Shown piece after piece: positions 8,615 through 20,560 of a stretch of DNA of 30,509 bases; positions within the stretch are counted from its first letter, which is position 1; each line of letters opens with the position of its first letter. The notes under the pieces are model-generated. The model did not search any database. It saw only the letters and a list, made by a program, of their open reading frames with translations, and had not been told where the DNA came from. A program made the position numbers and the translations under genes. The stretch is taken from the NCBI GenBank assembly GCA_902651635.1, contig CACRSC010000008.1, forward strand, positions 457,827 to 488,335. Direction: 5' to 3'. Origin of the DNA: Mastigamoeba balamuthi. Taxonomy: Eukaryota; Evosea; Mastigamoebida; Mastigamoebidae.

Positions 8615-11600
8615 TCATCTCCGTGGGCTCCTGACGCCGAGGCGGGAGAGCTCCTTCTGGAGCTGCTCGCACCTCTTCCGAGCCTCGGCCTGCAGTGGCA
8701 GCAGCCTCGTCCTCCTGAGTATCTCGGCGCGCAGCTTCTCGTTCTCGACGGCCAGCCTCGCGCTGTTCTCGGAGAGCGGCTGGCTCTGCTCCAGGAGCTC
8801 CGAGAGGACCTGGTTCTCGATGTAGCACTCCTCCACGCGCCGGGCTCCCCCGGTCGCCTGTGCCCCCTTGCCGCGCACGACCTCGGCCTCGGCGCTGGCA
8901 CACTGCCTGAAGCACACGGGCAGCAGCTCGACGGCCTCGTCCGAGTCGGCGCTTAGCGAAAGGTTCGCGGGCGCGGTAGCCGCGGGGCTCGCGTGCACGA
9001 CGACGAAAACGCAGCCGCCCGAGGTCTTGAGCAGGTCCTTGGTGACGCGCACGACGCGCACGGGCGCCAGTGGCGGCTGCTCGCGAGGCCCCGCGTCGCC
9101 GCCGTCGACCGGCGTGAAGTAGCGCGGGATGAGCTGCTTGAGCCCCACGTCCATCACAGCGATGGCCCCGCCCTCAGCGCGGAAGAGGGCCGGGGGCACG
9201 GTGCCCACGCGCAGCTCCAGCCGGCACAGTGGCGAGAGGCCCGCACCCGAGAGAGAGGCCCGCAGGCGCAGCAAGCACTTGGCGGCGACCTGGGCGCAGA
9301 ACACCGCGTGCGAGAGGAACGCGGGCTCCACGGCGCCGGCACTGTGCGGGGCGCTGCGCAGCTCCAGAGGCTGGCAGAAGAGCCGCACGCCAGAGAAGTG
9401 CCGGACGACGTCGGTCTCGAGCTCCATGAAGAAGACGCGTCCAGAGAGGCCCTCGTTTGCCGCCCGCCTCTTTCCGAGGGCCTCGGAGAGCAGCGCGCTG
9501 CTCCAGTTGGCCGACCCCGCAGACCACGCGCCCCGCCACTGGTAGCCCTCGCAGACGTCCGCGAACTCGAGCAGGTGGATCTTCCTCGCCAGCGTCTTGG
9601 CCCCGGTCACAGGGTACTCGCGACCCTGTGCGTCCACAAACGACATCACAGTGGTCTGCACACGACGGGAGTCAGGACAGTCCAAAACGAAGAGGAGCAG
9701 CGGTCTGTACATCGGAGGTGCTGGAGAACCGCGAGCGGACCCAGTTCCACAGGGCTCCACGCTGGAGGTCCTTCTGGACCGCTGCGCAGGAGAGGTCGAC
9801 CTCCTCGGGGGCCCCACAGAGCAGCCGCATGGCCTCGCTGTATGTCAGGGCGGCTGCGGTCGCAGACGCCCCGGGGGCGGCGATGTCGAGCAGTCTCTGG
9901 ATGGCCCGTAGGAGCACGCCCAGCCAGGCCGCAGCGCAGCTGACTGTTCCCTCCACGACGACGAACACGTGTCTGCCGAGCTTGTTGAACAGGTGCACGC
10001 CACAGCGGCCGGATGCCTGCGTGGTCACGAGACGGTAGTCGAGGTAGTCGGGCGCTGCAGTCCCCAAAGCCACCACAGCCCCCACGATCCCAACGAAGCG
10101 AGAGGAGCCCCGAGTTGTGGCCTCTGCGATGGCTCCCAGCCCCTCCTTGGCGAGGTCGTCGCCGCACTGTTCCTTCTGGCCTGCAGCGGCGCTAGACTGC
10201 ATGACGGCCTCAACGACAGCCGACCCCCGGACAGCTGTGGGCGCTGTGCCGGCAGAGGCCTCTGTCGGGGAGAGACCCCTGACGGCCAGCGAGCAGACGG
10301 ACCCGCAGGCCTCCTCCGTCTCGAAGCCGACGCGGACGACCTCTTCGGGCCTTACGCCCATCGCCAGCAGCTCGGCCACGAGGCCCACGAGGTCGCTCTC
10401 GACGGCGTAGTCGAAGGGACTCCGGCCCGCCTCGTTGGCCCTCGCGACGAGCTCCAGCCAGCTGCTCTTATCCACAGCCCCGAGCAGCGCCCTGGCGGTC
10501 TCCTCCGACCCGTCCAGGCACGCGTAGTGCAGCGCCGTGTTGCCGAAGCAGTCGGCGGCAGCGACGTCGACCGCGCTGGGCTGCAGCCGCCCGAGGAGCT
10601 CCGCGTTGCCGCCGCGGGCAGCGATGTGTACCAACCTGACGCCCATAGCCCGCGGTATGCCCTCCAGAAACCCCTCGTTGCCTCGTGCCTGCGCCAGCAG
10701 CGGCTCACACTCGGCAGCGGCCCGAGCGGAGAAGCAGGCGAGTGCGGCGGCGGCGCCCTCAGCGTGCAGGTGGGCCCCGTCGCAGCGCGGGGAGCAGAAC
10801 GGGGCGCCGCGGTGGAGCATCAGGACAGCCACGGCGGCCTCGTTGTGGGCCACTGTGTGGAGTGGAGACAGCGCACCGCGCGGAACGCGCCGGCCGCCAG
10901 TGGCCAACAGCCACGTGGTCTTGCGGTCGCGTACGCAGTGCAGCGGCGTGCAGCCCTTGTGGTCCGCTCGGCCCGAGAGGTCGACATTGCGGCGCTGCGC
11001 GAGCATCAGCGACAGCGTCTCCGGCCCGCTCTCTGCGGCGTAGTGCAGGGGCAGGCGGCCTTCGTCGTCGGCCACCTCGCAGCACTGCGGGGCCGCCGCG
11101 AGCAGCGAGCCCACCACGGCGGCCTGTCCGGACCGGCACGCATAGTGCAGCGGCACGCGGCCCCGCGCGTCTCTGGCGGCCAGCGCGCCCCGCGAGCCCT
11201 CGAGGCTCACGAGCAACTGCGCGACCTGCAGCCCGCTGGGCTCCGCGCACGCCGTGTGCAGCGGCGTCTGCCCCGACGTCGACGTGGCGCTCAGCTGCGC
11301 CCCCGCGTCCACGAGCGCCGTCGCGCACTTGAGGCAGCCGGCCACAGCGGCGCAGTGCAGCGGCGTTCGCCCCGCGTAGTCGCGGGCCTCGGCCGCCGTG
11401 GCCCCCGCGGCCTGCAGCCTCTGCACGAGCAGCAGCGCGACGTCGCAGTGACCCGCGAGCACCGCAGCGCTGAGCGGGGGGAGCGGCAGAGGCCCCAGCG
11501 CGGGGTCGGCGCCGGCTTCGAGCAGCGCCTCCACGGCCTCGCGGCGGCCCTTCCAGGCGGCCCAGGTCAGCGGGGTCGCTGGACCCCGCTCGGCCCTCGC

Positions 11601-12512
11601 CTCCTCGACGCCATCCGCGGGCGATCCGGCCGCGACGAGCGCGCGGACGGCCTCTGCGCAGCCCCGCATCGCTGCGATGTCGAGGGGCGCCAGCCAACTG
11701 CTGTTGGCCACGTCGACACCCGGCGGCTTGGGCGCAGACAGCAGCGCGCGGACGACCTCGACGGCCTCGTGTGGCGCAGCGGGCGACGTCAGCCAGAGCG
11801 CGGAGTGGAGCGCCGTGTCGCCGTCGGGGGCCACGCGTGCGGCGTCGGCGCCGGCGGCGAGGAGCTCCCGGACGAGGCGCCCGTTGCGCGCGAGGACCGC
11901 GTGGTGCAGCAGCGACCGGCCGCTGGCCTCGTCCACGACCTGCGTCGCCGCCAGCGCCTCGAGCATCTTCTTGCGCTCTGCGGCCCCCGCGCAGGCTCCG
12001 AGCCGCGCGAGCACCGCCGCGTAGCTGAGCTTCGAGCGCGAGACGGCGAAGAGCGTCGGGGCCCCCGGGTGGCCTTTGGCCCCGCGCTCGGCCAGCAGCA
12101 GCGCCAGCGCGCCGCTCCCGGACCTCAGCGCGGCCTCGAGGGCCTCGTCGTCGGGCTCGGCGCCCGCGTCGAGCAGCGCGCGGCCCACAGCGGCGCTGCG
12201 GCGTTCGGCGTCGGGCGTCGACGGGGTCGCGGACGCGCACGCGAGCAGCGCGGGCTGCGGGCGGGCCCCGCGGGCGACGAGCTCGAGGACGACGTCGAGG
12301 CGCGCTGCGTCGACGGGCGTGTCGGCCGCGGCGTCCGCGGAGTCGCCGTCGGGAGCGGAGCTGAGCGCCGAGAGGACCGCGGAGACCAGCGACGAGGCGC
12401 CGACGTCCGACGGGCCGTCGACGGACGCGCGGCCGCTGGCGAGCAGAGTTTTGACGGCCTCCCAGTCGCCGCGCTCGATGGCGCCCTGCAGCTCGGCCTG
12501 TGCGCTCGACAT
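8615..12512 (-). CDS. Large ankyrin-repeat protein with C-terminal coiled coil
   Basis: Two exons, 12512-9711 and 9655-8615, with a 55-nt GT-AG intron (GTACAG...GTGCAG, phase 0); 1,280 residues. The start ATG at 12512 is the first of the frame. Residues about 1-710 are ankyrin repeats; at least ten carry the TPLHxAA-type helix (GRTPLHCAAVAG, GQTPLHTACAEPSG, GRVPLHYACRSGQ, GRLPLHYAAESGP, GNTALHYACLDGS). About 710-1,200 is a region with no domain I recognise; it repeats a Gly-rich/hydrophobic motif (HVFVVVEGTVSC and CVFVVVHASPAA). Residues about 1,209-1,270 form a leucine-rich coiled coil (ENQVLSELLEQSQPLSENSA). There is no signal peptide or membrane segment, so a cytosolic scaffold is likely. 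Codon use is very GC-rich. The gene is transcribed divergently from the myosin gene. Confidence 0.88.
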
Positions 12513-12849
12513 CGCTGCGTTTCAAGTGCACGAGATCTCCGCGCTATATTTGGATCATTCAATTGCTCTGCGACGGGGCACTTTTCAGCGTTGAGTGCCG
12601 TCAGAGCCTCCCGCAAGCGCCGGCGTCCACAGCTGGCGCCACCCCGCGGCGCTCTGAGGGGAGGACGGCCGATGGGGAATTGGACGAAGATCGAGAAATC
12701 CCTAGATTTTGTGCCAACTGTTGCAGAGTGGAACAGTGCACCAAAATCTCCTGTGCTGGACCAGCGCCCGCTTGCGGAAACAAATAATAACGGTGTAATT
12801 GCGGGCAGAATCTCCGCTGAGGTGCGGCTTCCCAGCAGGGCGCTAGTGC
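12513..12849. promoter_or_regulatory. Divergent intergenic region between ankyrin and myosin genes
   Basis: These 337 bp must hold both promoters. On the ankyrin side, AAATATAG (complement of 12544-12551) is a TATA-like box about 35 bp before the ATG. On the myosin side there is an AT-rich patch (AACAAATAATAACGG at 12779-12793) about 60 bp before the ATG. A plus-strand frame is open throughout but continues antisense to the ankyrin gene, so I do not call it a gene. Confidence 0.45.
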
Positions 12850-15800
12850 ATGTCGCGCGGGCTGAGCGAGTGCCTGGACTGGTCCGCGCCGTGCGCGGTG
12901 CCGGCGTGGGACTCGAACACGACCGTGTGGGTCTCGGACGCCCGGCACGGGTACACGCGAGGGCAGCTCGTAGCTCGCGACGGCAACGACGTGTCCGTGC
13001 GGCTCCTCGACCCCGACGGAGGGCCCCCGAGGGACGTCCGTGCCACGCTGGCTCCGGCGTTGGCCGTCGGTGCGTGCGCCGCCTGCGAGCGCTGCAACCC
13101 GCCGCATCTCGACGGCGTCCCGGACATGTCGCTGCTCCCGGAGCTCAACGAGAGCGGCGTCCTGCACAACCTGCGCTGCCGCTACTCGTCGCAGCGCGTG
13201 CACACCTACAGCGGCCTGTTCCTGCTCGTCGTGAACCCCTACGCGGAGCTGCCGATCTACGGGCCCGGGGCCGTCCGCATGTACACGGGGAAGCGCAGGG
13301 ACGAAGTGCCCCCGCACGTCTTCGCCGTCGCCGACGAGGCCTACCGCAGGATGCTCGCCACGGGGTCCAGCCAGTCGGTCCTCATCACCGGCGAGAGCGG
13401 CGCCGGCAAGACCGAGAACACCAAGCGCGTCATACAGTTCTACGCGGCCGTCTGCCGCCCCGAGCAGAAGCAGCAGCAGCAGCAGCACCAGCGCCTGCAG
13501 CTCGAGGACCAGATGGTCGCGGCCATCCCCATCCTCGAGGCCTTTGGCAACGCCAAGACGACGCGCAACGACAACAGCTCGCGCTTCGGCAAGTTCGTGC
13601 AGGTGCAGTTCACGCGCGCGGGCCTCGTCGCGGGCATGCGCACTGTGCACTACCTGCTCGAGCGCTCGCGCATCTGCTCGCGCCTGCGCGGCGAGCGCAG
13701 CTTCCACGTCTTCTACCAGCTGCTGGCCGGCGCCACGCCGGCGATGCGCGAGGCCATGGTCCTGCGCGCGCCCGAGAACTACGAGTACCTGCGCTCGAGC
13801 GAGTGCTTCGCGGCCGACCAGATCGACGACGCGCGCATGTTCGACGAGACGCTGGCGGCCCTCGCGCTCTTCGGCGTCACGCGCGAGCAGCAGGACGACG
13901 TCCTGCGCGTCGTGGCAGCCGTGCTGTGGATGGGCAACATCAGGTGCGCGTCCCCCGAGAGCGTTTGCCCCGTTTCGTGCGCGTGTGCAGTTCTGCGCGA
14001 TGCGAGCAGTCCGAGTCAAGTGCTCTGCGCGGGGCAGAACAGGAGCCGAGAAGCGGCCCCCAGCGGCCCCCGCTCCCGAGGGAACCTGTGCGGAGAAGTG
14101 AGGCCCAGGCTCCACAACGCTCCCTGAGCGCCTCGTGGGCCGCTGTGACCGAGCAGGGAAAGGCCTTTTTCTGTTGCGTTCGGCGTTCATTGCCGTTTTT
14201 GTTGCCTTTGTTAGTGCGGGTTTGTTCAGAGTTGCGATATCAAGCCCGCACCCCTTTTGGCGGATTCCAGCTGACAGGCAGGCGTCCGCACACGGGCGGC
14301 CACCAGGTTTGTGGACGACGACAACGACGAGGCGCAGATCAACACGCCCGAGGCCCTTGAGGTCACGTCGAGGCTTCTGGGGGTCAAGCCCGAGGTCCTG
14401 AGGAAGGGCCTGCTCAAGCGGAGCATATCGGCTGGCGGGCAGACCGTCGTGACGTCGCAGAGGGCGGCGATGGCCTCTGCCTCGCGCGACGCCCTGGCGC
14501 GTGCGCTGTACGACAAGCTCTTCGACTGGGTGGTCAGCGTCATCAACAGGGCGATCTGCAGCGACGACCACTCCGCCGCGACCTTCATTGGCGTCCTCGA
14601 CATCGCCGGCTTCGAAGTCTTCGAGACAAACTCGTTCGAGCAGCTCTGCATCAAGTGCGCAATTACCAAGTCGAATGCACCACAACCCATCTTACCCCCG
14701 TCTCTCAAAACCGATTCATTGACGGACGACGCGTTACCCGACGGCAGCCTGACGAACGAGAAGCTGCAGCAGTTCTTCAACCACCACATGTTCCTCAACG
14801 AGCAGGAGGAGTATGCCAGGGAGAGGATCAGCTGGGTGCACCAGGACTACGCCAACCTCCTCACAGACGTCATCGACATCATCGAGCGCCCCGGCGTCGG
14901 TGTCTTCGCCTCCCTCGAGGAGCAGTGCTTCCTACCGTCCGGCAAGAACGAGTGTGCGCTCCCCTGCCCTCTCCGCCATTCGGTTCGCGCGGCAAACGCG
15001 AAGACAACAAAACAGAGACGCGAAGTCTGCAAGACTCTAAGGCACATACATTCTCTGCGCAGCGTTTCTGGCGAACCTCGCGACGGCGTTTGCAAAGGGA
15101 TCGGCACAGTCGTTCCAGCTGCCCAAGACGTCGCAGAGGGAGTTCAGCCTGCGGCACTACGCGGGGTGGGTGACGTACACGGTCGACGACTGGATCACGC
15201 GCAACAAGAACCCGCTCCACGACGACCTCGTCTGCGCCGTGCAGACGACGGGCGTCGGCCTCGTGCAGGCGCTCTTCGCCGAGTCCGCGGCGCCCGCGGC
15301 GACGCCCAACGCGCGCAGGAAGAACGTGAACTTCGAGACGGTCTGCTCGCAGTTCCGCGCGCAGCTCGCGACGCTCATGCAGACGCTCGCGAGCACCGAG
15401 CCGCACTTTGTGCGCTGCATCAAGCCCAACGCGCGCAAGCAGCCCTGGGTCGTCGACGCCCCGATGGTCCTCGACCAGCTGCGCTGCAACGGCGTCCTCG
15501 AGGGCGTCCGCATCTCGCGGTTCGGCTACCCGATGCGCCTGAGCTACTCCGAGTTTGTGCGGCGCTTCCGCGTCCTCTCGCCGTCGGCGCGCGCGCGCGG
15601 AGAGGGCGAGCAGCAGGCGCCGCGTGCCGAGACGGAGCGCATCCTGTCGGCGACGGCGCTCAAGGCGCCCGAGGACTACCAGCTGGGCCTGACGAAGGTG
15701 TTCTTCCGCGCCAACAAGAACGAGGCGCTCGAGAAGTGCCGCGCGGACCAGCTGGGCGTCTTCGCTGCGCGCATACAGCGGGCCTGGCGCCGCCGCCTGT

Positions 15801-18782
15801 GGGTCGCGCGGTACAGGCGGTGGAGGCTGTGCTTCCTCTCCGTTCGCATCATACAGCGCAACGCGCACCTGTGGCTGCGGCAGCGGCCGTGGCAGAAGCT
15901 GCTCGAGGACCTCAAGCCCGTCATAGCGCGCAGGGCTGAGGAGGAGCGCGCGAGGAAGCTCGCGGAGGAGGCGGCACGCAGGGAAGCCGAGGCGCAGCGC
16001 CAGCGGCAGCTCGAGGAGGCCCGCAGGAAGATCGAGGAGGACCGGCGGAGGGCTGCCGAGGCCGAGGCCGAGGCCCAGAGGGCCGCAGCGGAGCAGCGAA
16101 AACGCCAAGCCGAGCAACAAGAGGCCGAGCGTCTGCGCGCGGCAGAGGAGGCGGCACAGACTGCACTGGCAGAGCAGCAGGCCGCCGAGGAGCAGCGGAG
16201 GCAACAGCAGCAGCAGCAGCAGCAGGCCGCCGAGGAGCAGCGGAGGCAACAGCAGCAGCAGCAGCAGCAGGTGGCCAGACCGCAGCCGAAGCCCCCGATA
16301 CGAAAGTTGCCCTCCAATCCGCTGCTGCCGGCAGCCAAGTCGATACTGCGCCCGGATTCCGGCGGCCCCGCAGCGCACGCGCACCCGGCGTCGCTGCCCA
16401 ACACCTCACCTCTCACCAGGAGGCACGTGGCGCCCACGCGGACGCTGCCCCGGCCGCAGCCGCAGCCGCCGCAGCACATGGCCAAGCACTCGGTGCCCTC
16501 TCGGCCGATACCCCCGCCGCCCGCGGACGCTGTGCTGCCGCCGCCTCCGTCGCAGCCCCAGGTCCAGCCGCCGCCTCCCTCGTCGTCCCCCATCAGCGTG
16601 CCGGTGCCCTCGGGGAGGGTGCGCAATCTGGTGCTGGCGGCGATGCAGCGGAACTCGCCAGACGCGGGCGGCAACTGCAACTCGGTGCCGCCACACGCGG
16701 ACTCTGTGGGGCCTCCGCCGTTCAGGCCCACGGGGTCGCTGGACTCGTGGGTCTGCGGGAGCCCCAAGTCGCCCCGCGGGGACCTGCCCGGCAGCAGGAA
16801 GTCGCCCGCCGAGGCCCGCAGGCCGCGCGCGGACGCGGTGGTCGCGGCAGCCAAGGCGCCCGCGGGGCCCCCGACGTCGCCCGAGCAGTCGCGGAGGACG
16901 CGAGTGGCGGAGGAGATCTTCTCGACCGAGAAGACGTACGTGCGGCTGCTGTCCAAGATCGTCTACGTGCGCTGCTGGCAACGGGGTGGCGTTGGTGGGT
17001 CTCTCACTGACGTGGCGGTGCGCAGGTGTTCGTGAAGCCCGTGAGGTCTGTCAAGGGCGTCTCTGCCGAGGACATCGAGGGGCTGTTCTCGAACCTGCAG
17101 GCCATCCGCAACGTCCACCAGAAGTTCCTCTCGGACCTCACCGAGCGCATGCAGACGTGGTCTCCCGACACGCTCCTCGGCGACGTGTTCCAAGGCGTGC
17201 GTACCTCGAAACGAACGCACAGAGAGAACACAGGCACTCACTGAGTCGCAACGTTCGCAGGCATCGCTGTCCTTCAAGATCTACCAGCGCTACATCAACA
17301 ACTGTGCGCCAGTCTCCACACCCCACTTAGTGCGGAGGGCACTCACTAACGCCCGTGCACCTGCGGCACTGCAGTCGAGAACTCGATTGGTCTGCTGCAG
17401 GCCATACAGGAGTACAACTCCGAGTTCAAGAAGTTCGTGCAGGTGCCCGCAGAGACACGTCTTCCAGCACCAGTCGACTGACAGCGCCACGCGCAGGACG
17501 TGTCGATGACAGAGCAGCTCGAGAACCTCTCGGTGGAGAGCTTCCTGATCCTGCCGGTCCAGCGGATACCTCGCTACGTGCTGCTGCTGCAGGAGCTCAT
17601 CAAGGCGACTGCCGAGACGCACCCCGACAGGGCGCTGCTCGAGGAGGCGCTGGGCCAGATCATGGCGCTGGCCGACTACATCAACGAGAAGAAGCGCGAG
17701 TCGGAGAACCGCAAGAAGCTGCTGCAGGTCAAGGCCCGCTGGATGGGCTACGACGGGAACCTCTTCGACAACCCCGAGCGGCTGTTCGTCTGCGACTTCG
17801 CCATCTGCACGACCAAGGGCACGTACCGCGTGTGGCTGTTCAGCGACACGGCCGTCATCACGGCCGAGAGCTTCGACGTGTTCGCGTTCCAGTACCAGCT
17901 CGACCTCAAGTCGTGCTCGCTCCGGCGCACCGGCTACAACGGCTTCGTGCTGCTGACGCCCATTGTGACGTTCACGGGCAAGGTCGAGGAGGCCGTCGAG
18001 TCGCTCGACGCGCTGCACTCGCAGATCTGCGCCGCTAAGGGCGTGCCGACCAGCGACGACGAGGCCGAGCACAAGGAGACGCACAGGGGCCTTGGGAACC
18101 TCGCGGAGTACCGCAGGCACTGCTACAAGGCCCTCCTGAGCCTCACCGAGACCGAGAGGGAGTACATCAAGATCCTCGAGCGCACATTCAAGGCAAACCC
18201 ACGCTTCGGACTCGATTTTCGCCCGTTCTCAGCCTCCCTGCTCCTTCCCACCCCATAGATTGCATCGATGGCGATCAAGGGCAAAGCGGTGCCCCAGGAC
18301 TTCGCGGGGACGTTCGCCAAGATCATCGAATTCCTGGGCAAGGCGTGCGTAGTGCACAAGAACCTGATCGCGAGGCTCGAGGCGAGGGAGCGGCAATGGA
18401 GCGCCGCAGGGACGATCGACGACATCTTCCTGGAGCTCCTGCCGAGCCTCCGCGAGTACCAGCACCTCTGCTCCCTCATCGGCAACTTCAAGGCGTACCT
18501 CGAGAGGACCAAGGTGCTTCCTCCCAAACCTTCCCGACCTGTCGCGCGGCTCTAACGGTGCGTGGGGCTCTCGAACTGCAGAAAGCGGGCAGGGGACCAC
18601 CGACCTCGGTGTCGTCGGTTCTGCCGTTCCTCGAGGTCCTGCCGTCGCGGGTGCGCGAGTACTCTGTGGTGCTCGACGAGATAGTGAGGGGCGTCGGGGA
18701 GCAGAACCCCGACGTCGCCGCCATGGCCTCTGTCCTGAGGGAGGTCAAGTGCATCGTCGCTGCCATGTACAGCTCGCCCTGA
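12850..18782 (+). CDS. Unconventional myosin with RhoGEF tail: motor-IQ-coiled coil-Pro-rich-DH-PH-DH
   Basis: Ten exons: 12850-13943, 14307-14654, 14748-14953, 15063-16966, 17026-17196, 17261-17303, 17375-17442, 17497-18192, 18259-18513, 18582-18782; 1,661 residues, frames consistent throughout. The motor has the P-loop GESGAGKT (181-188), switch I NAKTTRNDNSSRFGKF (234-249), switch II DIAGFE (463-468) and RCIKPN (667-672). IQ-like basic helices follow (about 783-830), then a Glu/Arg-rich coiled coil with two polyQ runs (about 840-945) and a Pro/Ser-rich linker. A RhoGEF (DH) domain runs from about 1,160, with LPVQRIPRYVLLLQELIK as its conserved helix; a PH domain lies at about 1,354-1,460; a second, diverged DH lies at about 1,482-1,661 (TETEREYIKILER). 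The protein should move on actin and activate a Rho/Rac GTPase locally. Dictyostelium MyoM has motor-DH-PH; the second DH is extra. Intron 8 is GC-AG. Confidence 0.92.
16181..16270 (+). repeat. Two 45-bp tandem units encoding AAEEQRRQQQQQQQQ
   Basis: A 45-bp unit occurs twice in perfect register in the coiled-coil part of the myosin gene, each copy encoding one 15-residue AAEEQRR-polyQ segment. The CAG runs make the tract prone to length change; the frame is kept because the unit is a multiple of three. Confidence 0.9.
18193..18258 (+). other. GC-AG intron in the myosin gene
   Basis: Exon 8 must stop after RTFK and exon 9 resume at IASMAIKGK to keep the second DH domain. No usable GT donor exists in this interval, whereas AAG|GCAAAC at 18190 matches the known GC-AG donor pattern and CCCATAG is a good acceptor. 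Length 66 nt, phase 0. Confidence 0.65.
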
Positions 18783-18870
18783 CAGAACGCGGACCGCACA
18801 AGACCCCCTACCACTGCCACCGCGAAACCACCTAACCTTATTTCTCCCCTTCGCTAGCGTCTTCGACATA

Positions 18871-18892
18871 ATACCAATACCCGTTTTGGTAT
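18871..18892. terminator. Short inverted repeat downstream of the myosin gene
   Basis: ATACCAA (18871-18877) and TTGGTAT (18886-18892) can form a 7-bp stem with an 8-nt loop, 89 bp after the myosin stop codon and 82 bp before the next ATG. It could mark 3' processing or belong to the next promoter; nothing in the sequence decides. Confidence 0.25.
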
Positions 18893-18973
18893 ATCAGCGG
18901 CACGTGAATTGCCCGTTTCAATTGTTCAGTCCCAGGGCTCGCCTAGATTTCTGTATCACGTTCTCTCCAAGCC

Positions 18974-20167
18974 ATGGCGTCTCCGCGTGTGTGCGAGCAG
19001 GCGCTCGCGGTGATGCTGGTGCAGGTCAAGCGTCTAGGCGAGGACAGCCCTCTCAGCATCCTCGACGTCGAGACGCTGCGACGGGTTTTTGTGCCGTCAG
19101 GCCTCCAGCCAGTCCTCACCTACCGGCTGCTCTCCAAGTTTGAGGAAACCCGCGAGATCGTGCAGCCGCAGCTCGTACTCGTGTACCCGAGTGGGACGCA
19201 GCGCTACCTGAACGTGGCTCCGTGGCTTCTGTCGTGCGACCTGTGCGGGGAGGACGGGCGCTGGCTGCGGCACACAGAGGTCGAGCTGGTCCTGCACTCG
19301 TCCCGTGTGGTTGCTGCCGTCGCCCACGGCACCCGGAGCAGCGTTCTCGTAGTGCACAGCTCCTCATCTGGCGAGCTTATCCTCTCTATGTCGTGGAGAA
19401 GCCTGGCGATTTACGGAGAACGCGCTTACAAGCAGCAGTTCTGCTTCAACTGGGGCCCTGGGAGAGAAGCCATCGCACTACTGTCGTCGTGGCACAAGAG
19501 CACTCTCGACATCATGGAAGTGCTGCTCAGCCCCGAGTCTATAGGACAGTCCCACAGGGTGGTGCAGGGAGGGGAGTGCGTTCCCAAAGTGAAGGGATTT
19601 TGCCTCACGAGCTACGACGACGACTCGCACCTGTGGGTTGTCTGCTTCTCGGAATTCCACTACGAGGTGGCTGTCCACGTGGACTTGGCAGACCCGCTCC
19701 TCAAGGGCCTTCATGGTACTCGTGAGCGGAATATGGGGCGTTATGCAGAACAACTGCCTTCTTTTGATGCAGCATCACGGAGTCCAGATGGTCAGAATGG
19801 GGGCTGAGGGCTGCCGCGAGCAGATTCTGTTGTGCTCCATTGACGCCCAATATCCGGCGATCGCTCGCAGTTGCTGTGACGGGCTTATCGTGAGTGACAG
19901 AAGAGGCTGATTCTTGAGTGCATCGCAAGATAACGAACAGGATCTCCAGCATCTGTTACCAGAACTGGTATCTGGCGCCAATGTGGTGGCGATGTCCAAC
20001 ACGACGATTACTGGGTACCACCAGATGACGGGACGCGGGCGCATCGAGTTTCTGTATGCCGGCACTCAGGAGATCTGCAGGACGTTGGAAGTGCCGGGAT
20101 ACACGATGGCATTCCTTCTTCCATGAATTGGCCGACGGACCAGGCCTCTTGCCGGACTGTTGCCTGA
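18974..20167 (+). CDS. Unknown protein, structure uncertain (orphan)
   Basis: The ATG at 18974 sits in a good context (AGCCATGGCG) and opens a frame of protein-like sequence to about 19700 (MASPRVCEQALAVMLVQVKR ... SHLWVVCFSEFHYEVAVHVD). Coding character then moves one frame over (AFMVLVSGIWGVMQNN ... REQILLCSIDAQYPAIARSC). This needs either an indel near 19,705 or an intron; GTTGTC...GGCAG, 55 nt ending just before ACCCGC, would restore the frame but removes good-looking sequence. A second intron, GTGAGT...GAACAG (51 nt), joins DGLI to DLQHLLPELVSGANVV. The frame ends at a TGA at 20124-20126, or at 20165-20167 if GTGCCGGG...GACCAG (53 nt) is spliced. I recognise no domain, signal peptide or membrane segment. 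It may be a young pseudogene. Confidence 0.55.
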
Positions 20168-20560
20168 AGCTTGAATGAAGTGCCCCCGGTCTACATGGGA
20201 GATTCCCAGTTCATGCTGTACCTATCAATCATGAAGCTACCAGAATCCATCAATTCCGGAACGAGTGCCTGCCGCGTGAGCAGCCCGAGCAACGCGACGC
20301 CACATGTGAACGTCCAGACACTAACACTGTTCTCGGGGCAGGGTAACAAGCGCAAGGCACTGGAGCTCTTCACCGAGATGCGGATGGAAAATCTGCGATG
20401 CTGCACTGTGTCAGTGCGACCACTTGCGAGGAGCGTGCACAGCACAGGTTTGCCGCAACGTCAGTGCGAGAGCATGCCTGGGCAGCTGGGCCACCACCCA
20501 GAACTCGTGATTCTGATGCGCTCAAAGGGCCTGCACGATGCTCGAGGTGCTTTAGAACTC
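20168..20560 (+). other. Decayed coding remnants
   Basis: Short protein-like pieces occur in different frames: HELADGPGLLPDCCLKLE just before this interval and NEVPPVYMGDSQFMLYLSIM after it, then GNKRKALELFTEMRMENL. They may be further, broken exons of the preceding gene. No intact frame. Confidence 0.3.

Noticed and set aside
12672-12849. Small protein starting MGNWTKIEKSLDF in the divergent promoter
   Set aside because: It has no stop of its own and merges into the out-of-frame myosin region; it is part of the long antisense-type open frame.
13944-14306. Myosin disrupted by stop codons in the motor
   Set aside because: The interval has a donor and acceptor that join GNIR to FVDDDNDEAQ, exactly the motor sequence expected; it is a 363-nt intron.
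9969-14360. 1,463-codon plus-strand open frame antisense to the ankyrin gene and into the myosin gene
   Set aside because: Its translation is Arg/Gly/Ala-rich with no domain, it runs opposite a clear ankyrin gene and out of frame with the myosin. GC-rich codon use removes stops from the antisense frame, which explains its length.
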